Below are positions 48,349 through 59,426 of a stretch of DNA of 64,000 bases, piece after piece. The stretch spans positions 13,020,001 through 13,084,000 of the forward strand of contig CM059625.1 of NCBI GenBank assembly GCA_030435675.1, given 5' to 3'. Below the pieces are notes generated by a model. The model did no database searches, was not told the origin of the DNA, and saw only the letters and a program-made list of their open reading frames with translations. The DNA comes from Steinernema hermaphroditum. Lineage: Eukaryota; Nematoda; Chromadorea; Rhabditida; Steinernematidae. A program made the translations under genes and the position numbers. The number at the start of each line of letters is the position of its first letter. The first letter of the stretch is position 1.

Positions 48349-50521
48349 CCCTGGCGGAACCCAAGTTCTGAAGCAGGAGTTAACAGGAAAGAAGTTGTAG
48401 TAGGAGAATGCGCCTCGAGAGCGGTATTCATGGACGTAAACAACGCAAATTATAAGTTCGCGAAAGGAGAATGTGTTGTCGAGGTGTTCTCTGAAGCACA
48501 GCAGTAAACATAGTGCCCCTTTGGGCTGGCACGCGTCCAGCCTAGGCGGAGACATGAGATCGTCATGCAGGGCCAGAGAAGACCGTCCTCTCTCGACTTC
48601 TGTTCGCAGCTCAGCTGAAGTTGGATACAGAAGAAAGGGGATTTGAAACCCCTTTTACATGCTCTCCAACCATGCGCGCACAGTGCGAGCGGCCCGTCCC
48701 GCCCAGGAACGACTCCGCCCTGCCTGGGCAGGCGGACGTGCCCGCGGGAAGCGACCTGATGTGACGCTGGGAGAGACAAACATTTTTAAATAAAACAACG
48801 GGAAAACGTTTGTTGCAAGTGTCGCCATTAGACAAAATGAATGAAAGAGCGTCGCGCCTTTGAAGATAACGAGAAGCGATGGAGCTTGAGCGACGAGCGC
48901 GTCGGGACAAGCGCCTTTGCATTCGAGATCACATTCGTGCTAAGGGTCACGGCGGACGCGATGACTTTTGGCAATGATTGATTTCGGTCAAGCTTCGGAG
49001 TGCATTGGACGCGATCAAAGGAGACTCACTGATGTATGCAAAACGGAGATGGTGCAATGTCCGTTTTTGGCGTTTCTCGGCAATGCGCAGCTTATTACTT
49101 CTGGGTCACAAGAGCATTTGGCCCAAGTGGCGCAACGACTCAAACGCATCGGTGAAGCGGACTGCGATGGGAACCGTCTCTGGCAATTAGTTCGCATTTC
49201 TTGCTCGTTTTCTTTCTTCTACCAGCGCCGCGGGCCACAACTGTCGTATCTTTGCGGAACGAAAAAGTGGGGACCACCTCTCGGGGACTACGGGGGTGCC
49301 GCTCCCACGTGTTCCCGATGATCTCGGCATTCCTAGGGACCGGGCGAAAAGTCAGAGAATTTCGGGCCGACGCCGCTTGCAGTTCGTCTCAAGCACCACC
49401 TGAATTGCGCAAAAAGTTGGAGTGTTGCGGTTCAAACAGGAAAAAGAGATCCGCTATCGGGCCGCAGATCTCGAAATTTCGGCTTGATCGGACCGCTCGA
49501 GAACGGAGGGGGCAGAGACGACGATCGGGCGCGACCGTCTCGGTTCCATGCAGTCGCGCATCATCGACTGATAGCGGTGCCGATATGTTTGAGCAAGTTC
49601 TCTGGGAACATGTGCACCCGCTGCACTCTCGAGAGCGATTTTTAGAGACCGGAAGCTGCGATTAATTTAAATAGATTAGCAGCCGAGCAAACAAGTGCAA
49701 GCAAATTCGCGTAAAGCATGAGCGAAAATATAGTGAATAGCCCTCAAAGCGCTCCAATTGCAGAGTTGGCCAATCGCGCTCACCTAAACGTAGGGCCAAA
49801 ATTGAGAGATTAGGTTTTCGTGGCTGAACAACGGGTAGAATCGACGGGAAGCAGGAGAAAACGACGTCGAATGCCTCGAGCGATCGAGAAGCAAGGGCGA
49901 AAGAGAGGAGGGAGGAGGAAGGGACTAGCGACTGCGAGAGGGCCGCCAATAGCTTCGGCTAAGTCTGGCCTCGTGGCGCCTCAAGCGTGACTAGCCGTCG
50001 CGTGGAGGATGATGTCACCGCGCGACTGGCGCCACAATTACTCTTGAATAGGACGAAAACTTTAAAGGACGACTCAACTAGGCCACTGTAGAGTGCTCCT
50101 CGACTACAAACAACTTCCATGCATAAGGAAGTGGGCACCTGTAGCCCAAGCACACAGCCTAAAACACTCAGAGCGAGGCAAAGATTGGACAGGTATTACT
50201 GTGAGTGTCCCAAATCTCCGAGCTGAACACTTCTCCGAACTTTCGCCCCTCAGCTGTTCTCCACGCGCATAAGTGGCCTCTCGCCACGGTTGGCTTCCGC
50301 TTTGTAATTTTTTGAGGTCCGAATTGGCGCGCAGTTTATTTACCTAAATCACTAGCCGGTACTTTCTGTTTGTTCGAGTGAGGCGAAATGGAGGGGCGCG
50401 AGTGAAAGGCGACAGCAGAGGCCATTCTTGACCGCGCATTGTCAGATTAATCGTTTCCACCGCTGTTGATCGTCTAACCCTCTCGGTGGTTCGCACCTTC
50501 GTTTTATCCACCCTTTAACAC
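48349..50521. other. Intergenic region between SLC13 and receptor genes
   Basis: This GC-rich interval has several ORFs (the largest at 49201-49665, plus, 154 codons, Arg/Ser-rich) without domains or splice continuity. It separates two divergently transcribed genes, so it probably holds both promoters. A GGAGGAGGAAGGGA purine tract lies near 49908-49923. No gene is called. Confidence 0.35.
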
Positions 50522-53500
50522 ATGTCGCTGAACTTCAACGACGCCATTTTCAACTACTGCAAGTACTATGTGACTCCCGAAGACTACAAAAATGCGCTCA
50601 GCGAGGAGCTTTTCACCAACAAAGTAGGCCCACATTCAGTCTGTCCATTCCAACCTTGCCCCCAGATCGGATTTGTCGTCCTCAGTGTCACACCAGCCCT
50701 TTCCGTCGTTTCTCTCCTCTCGAACATTTCGATGCTGATCCTTGTTGCCATCGCACTCTACCGCAACCGCCTACCGAAACGCAGCTACAGGTGCGCACCG
50801 TAATAGTGAGGATCTCTAAAGACTCTCTCTAGCATTGCGTGCAGCAGACTAGTATCAGATCTGCTCATGGCGTGCATCATCATCGGGACAGGCATCTCGG
50901 CAAATCTTCACTCGAACACAAATGCAATCATTGTGATCTACTTCGTGATAGTTACGTTCTCTTACGTCTCCATCAGCATCTCGCATCTACTTAGCATAAT
51001 CATCCGCCAGGTTTGCAAATTCACTCTTTTTTCCCCGCGAGCGCCCTCTGCAACAACATGCACTTTCTGGTTCGTTTGCAGGTAAGTCTTGAGCCGGCGG
51101 GCGTGTACAACGAACTAGTGCAAAGGCACAGCCTCACTGGAGCTGTCGCAATTACGTGGACAGTCGCCATCGGATACAACGCTGCATACATCCCCATATT
51201 CCGGGCGATTCTCTCAGACGGTGATGTGTCAGACGGTAGGCGCTCCCGACAGTGTGAAAAAACGAGACAGACTGATGATTTCATTGTGGAACGGGTGTCT
51301 GGGGAAAATGATGACTTTGCAACCCAATCCATGATCATTCACGGGATTCGTCATGGGTACTGGGAACAAAAATCCTTTCCTCGCCGAGCAAACACTAACT
51401 ATAGAGTGCAAAGTTGCAATTAGTTGATAGATTTGGCTCGGAAATAGCGGTGAATTCTCTGTCGCCTGACGTTAAAAGGGAGCTTTGCGATCAGGACCAG
51501 GGATACTGTTGGAACTGAATAGGGAAATTTCGAGCGAGAATCAAAAACTAGTTACAAAGCGTCTTCGAACGCAGTCTTCAGATTTTTGGAGTCAAAGTTC
51601 CACGGGTGAGTAAGACAAACGCATAAATCTACGCAGACAGAAGAAGGTAGTGAGGAAATTAAGTGGCATTTAGAATGACTGATTGCTTCACTCTTGTTTT
51701 AAAAATGAAGAACAATGGTTTCCGCCAATTTTCGCCAAGAATGATTTACCAATTATGTTTTGGAAAATAGAATTGTCACAAATACCCAGACAGCAGCGCT
51801 GTCGTCATCACAGACACGCTTTCCAACTTTCTATTCCCTTCATATCAGAATAATATGCAGTTTTTTTCCCTCAGTGACTCAGTAAGTACCGAACTCACGA
51901 GATCTCAGGCCTAGAAAACAGTACACAACCGCCATATGAGAGGCTTAACTGGCGTTCGTCTTTGCTTAAGCGGAGGAAAGCTAATGAGAGGGACGGGACT
52001 AGCGGTGCACGTGGGGGGAAAACAGCGCTCTCGCGAGGATTGGAGCTGTGGGCCGTTGCAACGATTAATGAGATGGGCATTCTTCTTCCACCCGTTTTTG
52101 GTTCCGTTTCGCGAAGAAGAGGCTCGTACACAAGAAGAGGTTTCGCGAAGAAGAGGCTTCTCACTTCAGAACAACTAGACGAACCGTTTTTAGGGTACAC
52201 AGCAAAATGCACTTTTCGCCTTCCACAGACTTGAGTTTGGAGAGCGAATTCAATTAAAATTGCGGAGAGAAAAGAAAAATTGTAATGAAATTACGTCGCT
52301 ATTGAAGCCCCATTTGACGGAACAGTGCCGACGGGCGGATGAGGTCTCGGTCCAGAAGAACGGTAGGAGGAAGGTATTAATGAATGACGCACTGTTGCGG
52401 AGGGTTGCGCAAACACTGCAGAGGAATTTAGGAAAAAAAGAGATCTTTGAAGCTGAGAGAGTAAATTAAGAGAGCACTTAATGTTCGACGCGGAACTTGA
52501 GGTCGACGGCATCCAATTTTAAGAAACTGATATTTGCGGGTTTTATATGAAGAGTTGTCAAGTACTCCAAGCGACTACAACCCGCAAATGCAAAACATTT
52601 GGAAGAAAATGTAAATATGAAGGCATGCGGTCTCTTTCTAGTTTGTGTCATTAACAAACAAAATCGAAGAATGACCGAAAAAGATGAAATGTTTGCGCGG
52701 TAGACGGGTTAGAGATCGAAAATTAAGAAAAGCATTATTTACCAACAAGGTTTAAAGGGAAAGTATGACTTTTATTCTGTTTAGGATTATTAAAAAATGC
52801 GAGAAAATGCGATTTTGAGGAAAATGGAGGAACAGCTAGTGGAAATAGCGTTTTTAGTCTGCCCTACCCAGACAAACACCCTTGAGATCTTATGCTTTTT
52901 ATTTTCTATAAACCCATCTCCTTGAAGACTTTCGTATCTGGGCAGCCGTCTTGCAGAAAACTCTTTTGCACAAAGCGTTCTTCAGATCCTATTCAGCTCC
53001 GAAAAGTATCTTCAAAAGGAGTTGCACTCTGAGATAGAATTAGCTCACCTGCACAAAACAAATCCGGCGAATGGCAGGCGATTTGGCTTACGCTTGCAGT
53101 GCCGAGTAGAGGATCCTCGCATGTCGGCTGACAAGTCAACGCGTCGTTAATCACCTCTGTCTGCTTGCATAACCGCGCTGCTGGGAGCTATAGGTTAGAG
53201 GGGCTTCCAATAGGCATTAATGGCTAATTTTGTGAGAGACATTTCGGTTAGGGGAAAATGAGGAAAGCGAGAACAACACCACCCGAGAGAAGATTGGGTC
53301 TTCTCGAATGGTTTCGCAAAAACAGCTTAACTAGGACTGAATCTAATTAAGCGAACTCCTCGAGACACAAATAGGGACTGCAGACAACACCGAATGTTTC
53401 GCCTAATGGCTGATTTTCGTGTCCTTCTCCTTGTGATTCTAAAGAGGGAACCGTGACGCATGTTCGGCCAATTTCCTGATCGTCATAATTTCAAATAACA

Positions 53501-55033
53501 CAAAAGAAAAAACGTCTGTTTTCGTAATACAATTGTGAGTCGCTGATCTGCGGCGACCTAAACCAAAGAAAGTGCTTTCTGGGAATAGGAACATCAATAA
53601 ATAAAGAGACGGCTCAAAACAAGCGTTTGTCCTTTTAATCGCCTACGGGCAGAAATAGGTGGACAAGTATGGCTTGGCCGCTCTTGATAAGAGAGACCGT
53701 CAAGCTTCGGCTTCATTTTGACCGCTCAAATACTTGACTACCGCTTTTGTAGAGCGCCAAGTTGCGGACTTGTAGTCTGATATTTGACTTATCAAACGAT
53801 TCGTCGTAAAAGACACTTTCAAGACCCTGAACGAATAATAGCTGTTGACAGGACGACGATTTTATGCAGAAGAAAAACGTTTTATGATCGACGAAACTGA
53901 TCAAGGATGCATTTGCGGTGCATACCAAGTGACATTAGAAAAGATGTACGAATAAAAATGCAACTCCCGATGCTTCGTCTAAATGGGATTCCCGCTGCAG
54001 AACGTACGGTAACAAATAGGTTTGGAGCGAAGGAGGAAGAGACGCCGATGCTATTGTTGGGCAGACGAAGTGGACGCGGGTGCACAAAAACGCGCGCGCT
54101 AATTATGCAGAACGTCGTAGAATGTGTGCCTGTCGTCTCGCGCGTTTTATTGTTTCTTTTTACGTCAGGTCCTGAATTATTTAAGTTCACATTTGCTGGC
54201 GGTGCTTAAGAAGGCTAATCGTTACGTAACAATTGGGATTAACCGGTTTCCATCCGGGGATTTGGAAAAACATCGCCATTTCGTAAAGTCGGATACGGTA
54301 TACAAATTGTGCACGTGAACCAATTTGTGGTTTGTGTCTGATTTGTACTTTCCAGTGTGTTCCTACCGAATGTGTCAACGACCGCTTTTCCTTCTGAGCT
54401 GCATCATGATCGCCGTACTTTTCATTATCGTCCTCGTCTTCTACTTCACCGTCCTCTGGAATCTGCTGCGGCACAATCGTCTCCAAAAGTAACCTGTTTG
54501 TGAGCACCTCGTGATGTTTCCGTTTCTTGAAGGGCAAGCAACGACTCCTCGGGATGTCGGCGCCGACTGATCAAGTACCTCTCGTTCGGGGGCCACATTG
54601 GCCTCTATGCCATAATTGCGACTTTACTTTTCATTGGAACCATTTTCATCTTTATCAACGTCGCCCGATATGCGAGAGTGATTGCAGCCATTCAGACCGA
54701 CTGTAACATCAACGAGGTTAGGATAATGTCCACAGACATAGAGGAACCCTCTTTCAGTTCATCGATATCCGCAATCGCATTCATGTGATCGCATCGGGCG
54801 CGATTCTTCTCTGGCTTGTGCGCATGATCTTCGACCCGGTAATCCTTCTGGCCACCGAATTCCGAGCGCTCGTTCCGTTCCTCCTGAGTACCGACCTGCA
54901 GCCTCTCGACGACACTGAGTCCGTATGCAATACGGTCACGAGGTCGGAGTCGCTGAAATGGCGACGAAACCTCATCCACTGCAGCCTCTCCTCGAAAGAA
55001 AACGCAATCACTGCGTGGGACATGAAGAATTGA
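50522..55033 (+). CDS. Orphan seven-transmembrane (rhodopsin-like) receptor
   Basis: Seven exons (50522-50623, 50666-50790, 50833-51010, 51082-51235, 54356-54488, 54533-54716 and 54758-55033) give 383 residues with consistent phases. The N-terminal 34 residues are soluble. Hydrophobic segments follow: TM1 VLSVTPALSVVSLLSNISML, TM2 containing SRLVSDLLMACIIIG, TM3 IVIYFVIVTFSYVSISISHL, TM4 AVAITWTVAIGYNAAYIPIF, TM5 FLLSCIMIAVLFIIVLVFYF, TM6 GLYAIIATLLFIGTIFIFIN and TM7 ASGAILLWLVRMIFDPVILL. SDLL in TM2 and the DPV in TM7 (for NPxxY) point to the class A plan. The DRY motif after TM3 is replaced by a divergent IIRQVSLEP. This is typical of nematode-specific receptor families, but I cannot assign one. 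Intron 4 is 3.1 kb and lacks any nested gene I can see. Confidence 0.75.
51236..54355 (+). other. Large intron of the receptor gene
   Basis: This is 3.1 kb against 40-70 bp for the other introns of the gene. It contains short ORFs on both strands and a 19-bp direct repeat, GTTTCGCGAAGAAGAGGCT, at 52106-52124 and 52140-52158. No transposon ends or nested genes were seen. It may carry enhancers, or reflect a mis-joined pair of genes, but the reading phase (1) matches on both sides. Confidence 0.5.
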
Positions 55034-55104
55034 ATATGTGAGCGACTGCCGTCCGCTATTTATTCAATTGATGGCCACCTCCAGTACGAGTTAATAATAA
55101 TATT

Positions 55105-55110
55105 AATAAA
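55105..55110 (+). promoter_or_regulatory. Poly(A) signal AATAAA, receptor gene
   Basis: AATAAA lies in an AT-rich run (TTAATAATAATATTAATAAA) 71 nt past the receptor stop codon. Confidence 0.55.
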
Positions 55111-55336
55111 GTAAGCCGTGCAGTTTTTCGGAAAATTCTCACTCCAAACCTCCAATATCAGAGGTCCAAGATGCTTGTTTGCGTTCCCTCTCAGTAAACG
55201 TCATTAAGAAAACACTCGGCTGCTATCTTTTGGAATCATAGTTCAGTTGAGCAACGTCTCTTGTTGACAAACAGCTCCAAACAGCCTTATTTTGAAATGA
55301 AGAAATTCATGTTATCTCTCAGAGTTCCGAAAACTA

Positions 55337-56605
55337 TTGGGTTGGTAAGTTGAAAATGCACCATTTTTGATTCGCGTCTATTTTCGCACTGTATGATCCT
55401 TGGATCAGATGGAATAGTGCGTTCGTATGGGCGATTGGTTGACTTTCCAGTCGGTACGCTCCGATGCCCCACCTGCATGCCCTCCGCTTTCTTTGAATCC
55501 TTTTATATTCATGGTCCGCGAAGCACCACCTGGGCATCCGAAACACCGAACCTTCGACAACCTCTCCGAGGGACTATTTATTTGAAAGGCGGTATGCTGT
55601 CTTAGCTGCGCATACAGCAGGAGCTTAGCTTCCAAGCGCACACGCTGATCTCTTCTTGCAATGTCACAGTGAGAACAAATTCCAAGAAGATAAAAAATTT
55701 GCCCATAAAGCACTTGACCCGAAAGTAGTTAAACTTTTTGTTGATTTAACAAACTCCAGCTGGGGGTGTACAGACAACATGGACGGCCAGCTAGGGCGCT
55801 TCAATGCCATAGTGGCTGATGCTCCGATGCCTTTGGCTACAAGTGGAAATCGGGAACTCCGATTTCTCACGACTCTCCGAGCCCTTGATCCGCCATCGCA
55901 ACTCGTTGACCCCTGCTTTTATTTGTATTTCTAAGTAAAAATCTTTTCCTTTATTTTTCGTGACTCTTGAGTTCAAGGGGGTTCTAGCCATATGATCCCC
56001 AGAACTACTTGAGGGTATGGATAAGGAAGATAAGTCAACTATTGTGCTGCGGTCAGAACCAGGTTGAAAAGTAATGCTGCACTGTCTTATATGCGATATT
56101 ATAGAAGCACGGGGCTGAAACGTATTTATAGGATAGAGCAATCTCTCAGCTATAGTTTGCGACTAACATCTAGAAAAACCTCGTTCTCTTATTCAAGATA
56201 AGGCAAGAACTAGTAACTGGTTTTGGGATTTCAGCAGATCCAGCAGGAGCATGAATGTTTGATATTTTTGATTGCACACAAAACTGCTGCTCATCTTCAG
56301 CTGGGACTCAGGTACTTGTTATGCATGTAGGTCTCCCACAGCTCTATCGGGTACATACTTGTGCGGTACTGTCGGAAACATCAACGAATAAATTGAGCCA
56401 AAGTTTGCAATGAGGTCAAAAACGGACAAAATGGAACTTTTCGACCCGGAATCTCTCCTGTTCTGCAGTGAAATGGCCAGACTTCTCGCCAGAAAGTGTA
56501 CAGAGGCTGAGCACTTAAATGGTGAATACACCCATTGAAATCTGTGCCTTTGCAACAATAAGGATTCATTTTTAAAAATGGTGCATTTTCAACTTACCAA
56601 CCCAA
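55337..56605. mobile_element. Mariner-type element, 1269 bp, perfect 32-bp TIRs
   Basis: The left end TTGGGTTGGTAAGTTGAAAA (through 55368) and the right end (56574-56605) are exact reverse complements over 32 bp and are flanked by TA on both sides. TIR start, length and TA target match mariner elements, whose full length is about 1.3 kb. I could not find the transposase signature (PDLNPxDY or a long ORF) on either strand. The longest open frames are about 100 codons and unrelated by eye, so the element is non-autonomous or its interior has been replaced. Perfect TIRs argue for recent movement. Confidence 0.85.
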
Positions 56606-57166
56606 TACATTGAACTAGCTGGACTTGCCTCTCGACACCTTTTAAAAGAGTCACATTTCACTTACTCTACCTTTCATCTGGCGGTTAAAAAGGCGGTTGT
56701 GACCTAGTGAAAGCCGATCACTAATGACATAATCCGTCAAATTGAGCGGATATAGTCAGCGTGACGTCGTTGCGTGATCGCGTAAACTGGAATCACTAAG
56801 ATCACGCGCCAGTTCACGGATAGATGACAAAGTCGCCGAAAACTATGTGGGTCCCAGCACAGCCGATCAACCAAATACATCAAAAGGGACAAATAACGAG
56901 ACAAGAATTTAAGAAATCTTCAAAAATTCACATATTCTTTCTACTCCAGGTCTCCATTTTCGCAACACACAAAATATTTGAAAAGAAAAATAAAACTTTG
57001 CTTAACCCTTCTGACGCCACAATGAGCTCTCTCGAAACAGGTTTACTGTACAGAATCGCCCCGGGCGCGCAGTACATTGTTTTCTTTTCGGTGGAAGAAA
57101 TCCACAAAGTATAAATGACCAAAACGAAGTCGATTTCACTAGTTGTCGTCTGATTCCCAAACAGAA

Positions 57167-57706
57167 ATGAATGCTTTTGCCTTCTCAGTCCTCACACTAA
57201 CAGTCGCCCTTTCCCAGCTCACCACGGCCTTCCTCTTTCCCGGATTAGGAGGTGGAGGAGGCGGATGTGGATGCTGTCCTCCACCACCTCCGCCGCCACC
57301 GCCATGCATCATGCTCCCTCAAATTCAACTCCCGCAACCGTGTATTCCCCCCATTATGCTTCCTTCTCTTCCTACCTGTGGATGTGGCAGGAAGAAGCGA
57401 GAGGCCAACGCTACCGAAATCTTCACTGGAAGCGAGCCCAACTGTACCGATCCTCAACTTCGCAAGCTCATCCTCAAGGTACAGCCTTCGCTCCACTAGC
57501 AGTAATTTCGGTTATAGAATATGCGGAACGATATTGTGGAGTCGAGAAACGCGATAGCGAGTGCGGCCAATTCGCATTTCAACGGAACAGCCGAGTTTGT
57601 GGCAATCTGTTCACCTGGCAGAATGGAGAACTTTGCGACGACGTTTGACACGTACTGTGTCGACGGGTCACCGCAGCAGACTTGCTATCTATTCAAGATA
57701 GACTGA
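57167..57706 (+). CDS. Ground-like (GRL) domain secreted protein
   Basis: Two exons (57167-57478 and 57518-57706) give 166 residues. Residues 1-21 (MNAFAFSVLTLTVALSQLTT) are a signal peptide. Next comes a Gly/Cys/Pro-rich linker with a nine-proline run, GCGCCPPPPPPP, and a basic KKRE site that may be cleaved by a convertase. The C-terminal ground-like domain begins near NCTDPQLRKLI and ends with YCVDGSPQQTCYLF. The conserved cysteines (NC, ICSPG, YC, TC) are present. Ground-like proteins are Hedgehog-related nematode extracellular proteins linked to cuticle and glial or epithelial secretion. The ATG sits two bases after an ACAG acceptor, as for a trans-spliced message. The domain order and length are normal for the family. 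Confidence 0.88.
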
Positions 57707-57863
57707 CCTCACTCAACCCTATCCTGATCAGAAGAGACTTCGACTTCGTTTTATCTCCCTCCAAGGCAATATCATCGACATAGACGACATCTGATCTGAG
57801 CGTTTTCTAATACTTATTATCATTATTGTCACTCTAATATGCATATAGTTGATTCAACTCACA

Positions 57864-57869
57864 AATAAA
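57864..57869 (+). promoter_or_regulatory. Poly(A) signal AATAAA, ground-like gene
   Basis: AATAAA is located 157 nt after the stop codon. Confidence 0.5.
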
Positions 57870-59426
57870 TGACTAAGGTGTGATCTTTTTCTAGTAATCT
57901 TGTCACTCTATGCTCTAAGACGAAGATTTGCAGAGAGGCTTTTGAGTGAAAAATTTTGCGAACGTTTATCACCGTCAACATCTCTGGGGTGCTGCATACC
58001 GTAGCCGGTGTATCAGACGAAGAGCCATTAGGATGACGTCACAAACAGCAACAAAATCACGATGAGCGAAGAGCACAAAGAGCTATCTTGGGACACGAAG
58101 TTGCTTTGTGCCAACCTGTGTCATGTGCCGCGCACGCGGATAATCATCCGAAGACATTTATAACGCAAATAATCCTGTCCTAAGCTCGACAAAATTGACC
58201 ACCTAAGGGCAGCATCTTCCTTTTCCTCATATCTATCCACACGCCTGCCTCAAACGGCCCTTGTTGTTATCCACCTCACTCTTTAGCTTAAAGAGAACAA
58301 TGAATCTTGTGTCATTGACTTATTTGCTTCAGCAGCTTCTCTCGTCCTTTTTAGTTGCCCCCTTCCGACGCCTTTCCCAGACAGCATCCTTTTTGACTGT
58401 GCCGCACTCGTACCGTGCAAAAGAGAAATGACATCAGTACATCTCTTCCTCTTCGATGTAAATTCACGCTGCACAAAGTGGCTGATGGGCACGTTCCCAA
58501 CGATCCGACGGTGGTCTGATGACGGCGACAGAACGTTCTCGACCGTTCGGCGCTTTGCATGAGAGCGTCTGCGCCCCAGACAGACAAAAAAGTTTTGCAA
58601 GTGACACGGTGTGATGAGCAAGCGTAAAGGAGACGGAGTCCAAGTTGAGGGACTTGCAAACAGCATTTTGACAACTGTACATCTGTTTTATGAGACTTTC
58701 ATGAGGAGCAGTGACACAACATCACATTTGAGGGTTAGTTAAGTGTATGCACAGTGAGAAGCGCCTGTGGTTGATTACGGTACGATGGCTAGTTGATCGA
58801 CATTCGACTCTGTCAAAAAAGATTACAAGAGCCAAGTTGGTGTTGTTTTGCATGAGTATTGATTACGACTTCATTGTGTCTTTCTGTATATCTAGAATCT
58901 GGCACAATGAAAGAAATTGTATTCCCACGCTCACAGAGTCATTATAGGAGCTGAATTCAACGATGACTTCACAACGCCGATTCCTTTCAGTGAGCGAGTG
59001 ACAAACTCAATTTTCTCGCAATCCCATCTACTGCATCGTGACCGCGTAACTCACGTAGCTCTACAATTACGTCCGCTGCGATCTCTATTAGCCTCATGCA
59101 GCTAGTTAGCTTTTAATTTGGAGTTCAGCCAGGTGTGAGGAGCGGTGACGGCGCGGAGAGCAAAATAGCCCCGATTCCCCGAAGATCTCGTGATCCCTTA
59201 TGGAAGTGTTTCAGCACTCGGCTTTCAGTGTGGCTCCATACCGAGCAGCAGCAGGTCGCGTCGTGTCCTCTTCTCTTCCATCCCGACTAATTAGTCAGCA
59301 GGTAGCGCGAGAAGCGCATGACTTGAGGGTGAGCAGTGAGATGGCGCGCCGTGTCTCTCTCTCGTGTTGCTTTATCCATATTAACCTCAACGTCGTGGGT
59401 CATTCAGTTATTTCCTTGACTTTCAG
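57870..59426. other. Intergenic region
   Basis: Overlapping minus-strand ORFs of 107-127 codons at 58283-58674 are Ser/Arg-rich, mutually exclusive and without domain or splice support, so no gene is called. The right part leads to a TTTCAG acceptor directly at the next gene's ATG. Confidence 0.35.

Noticed and set aside
49201..49665. 154-codon ORF, plus strand, Arg/Ser-rich
   Set aside because: It lies in GC-rich intergenic DNA where stops are rarer. Composition is that of a random frame and there is no recognisable motif.
58283..58674. Overlapping minus-strand ORFs of 107-127 codons
   Set aside because: Three different frames are open at once, which is typical of chance in Ser/Arg-coding GC-rich DNA. 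No splice sites or domains.
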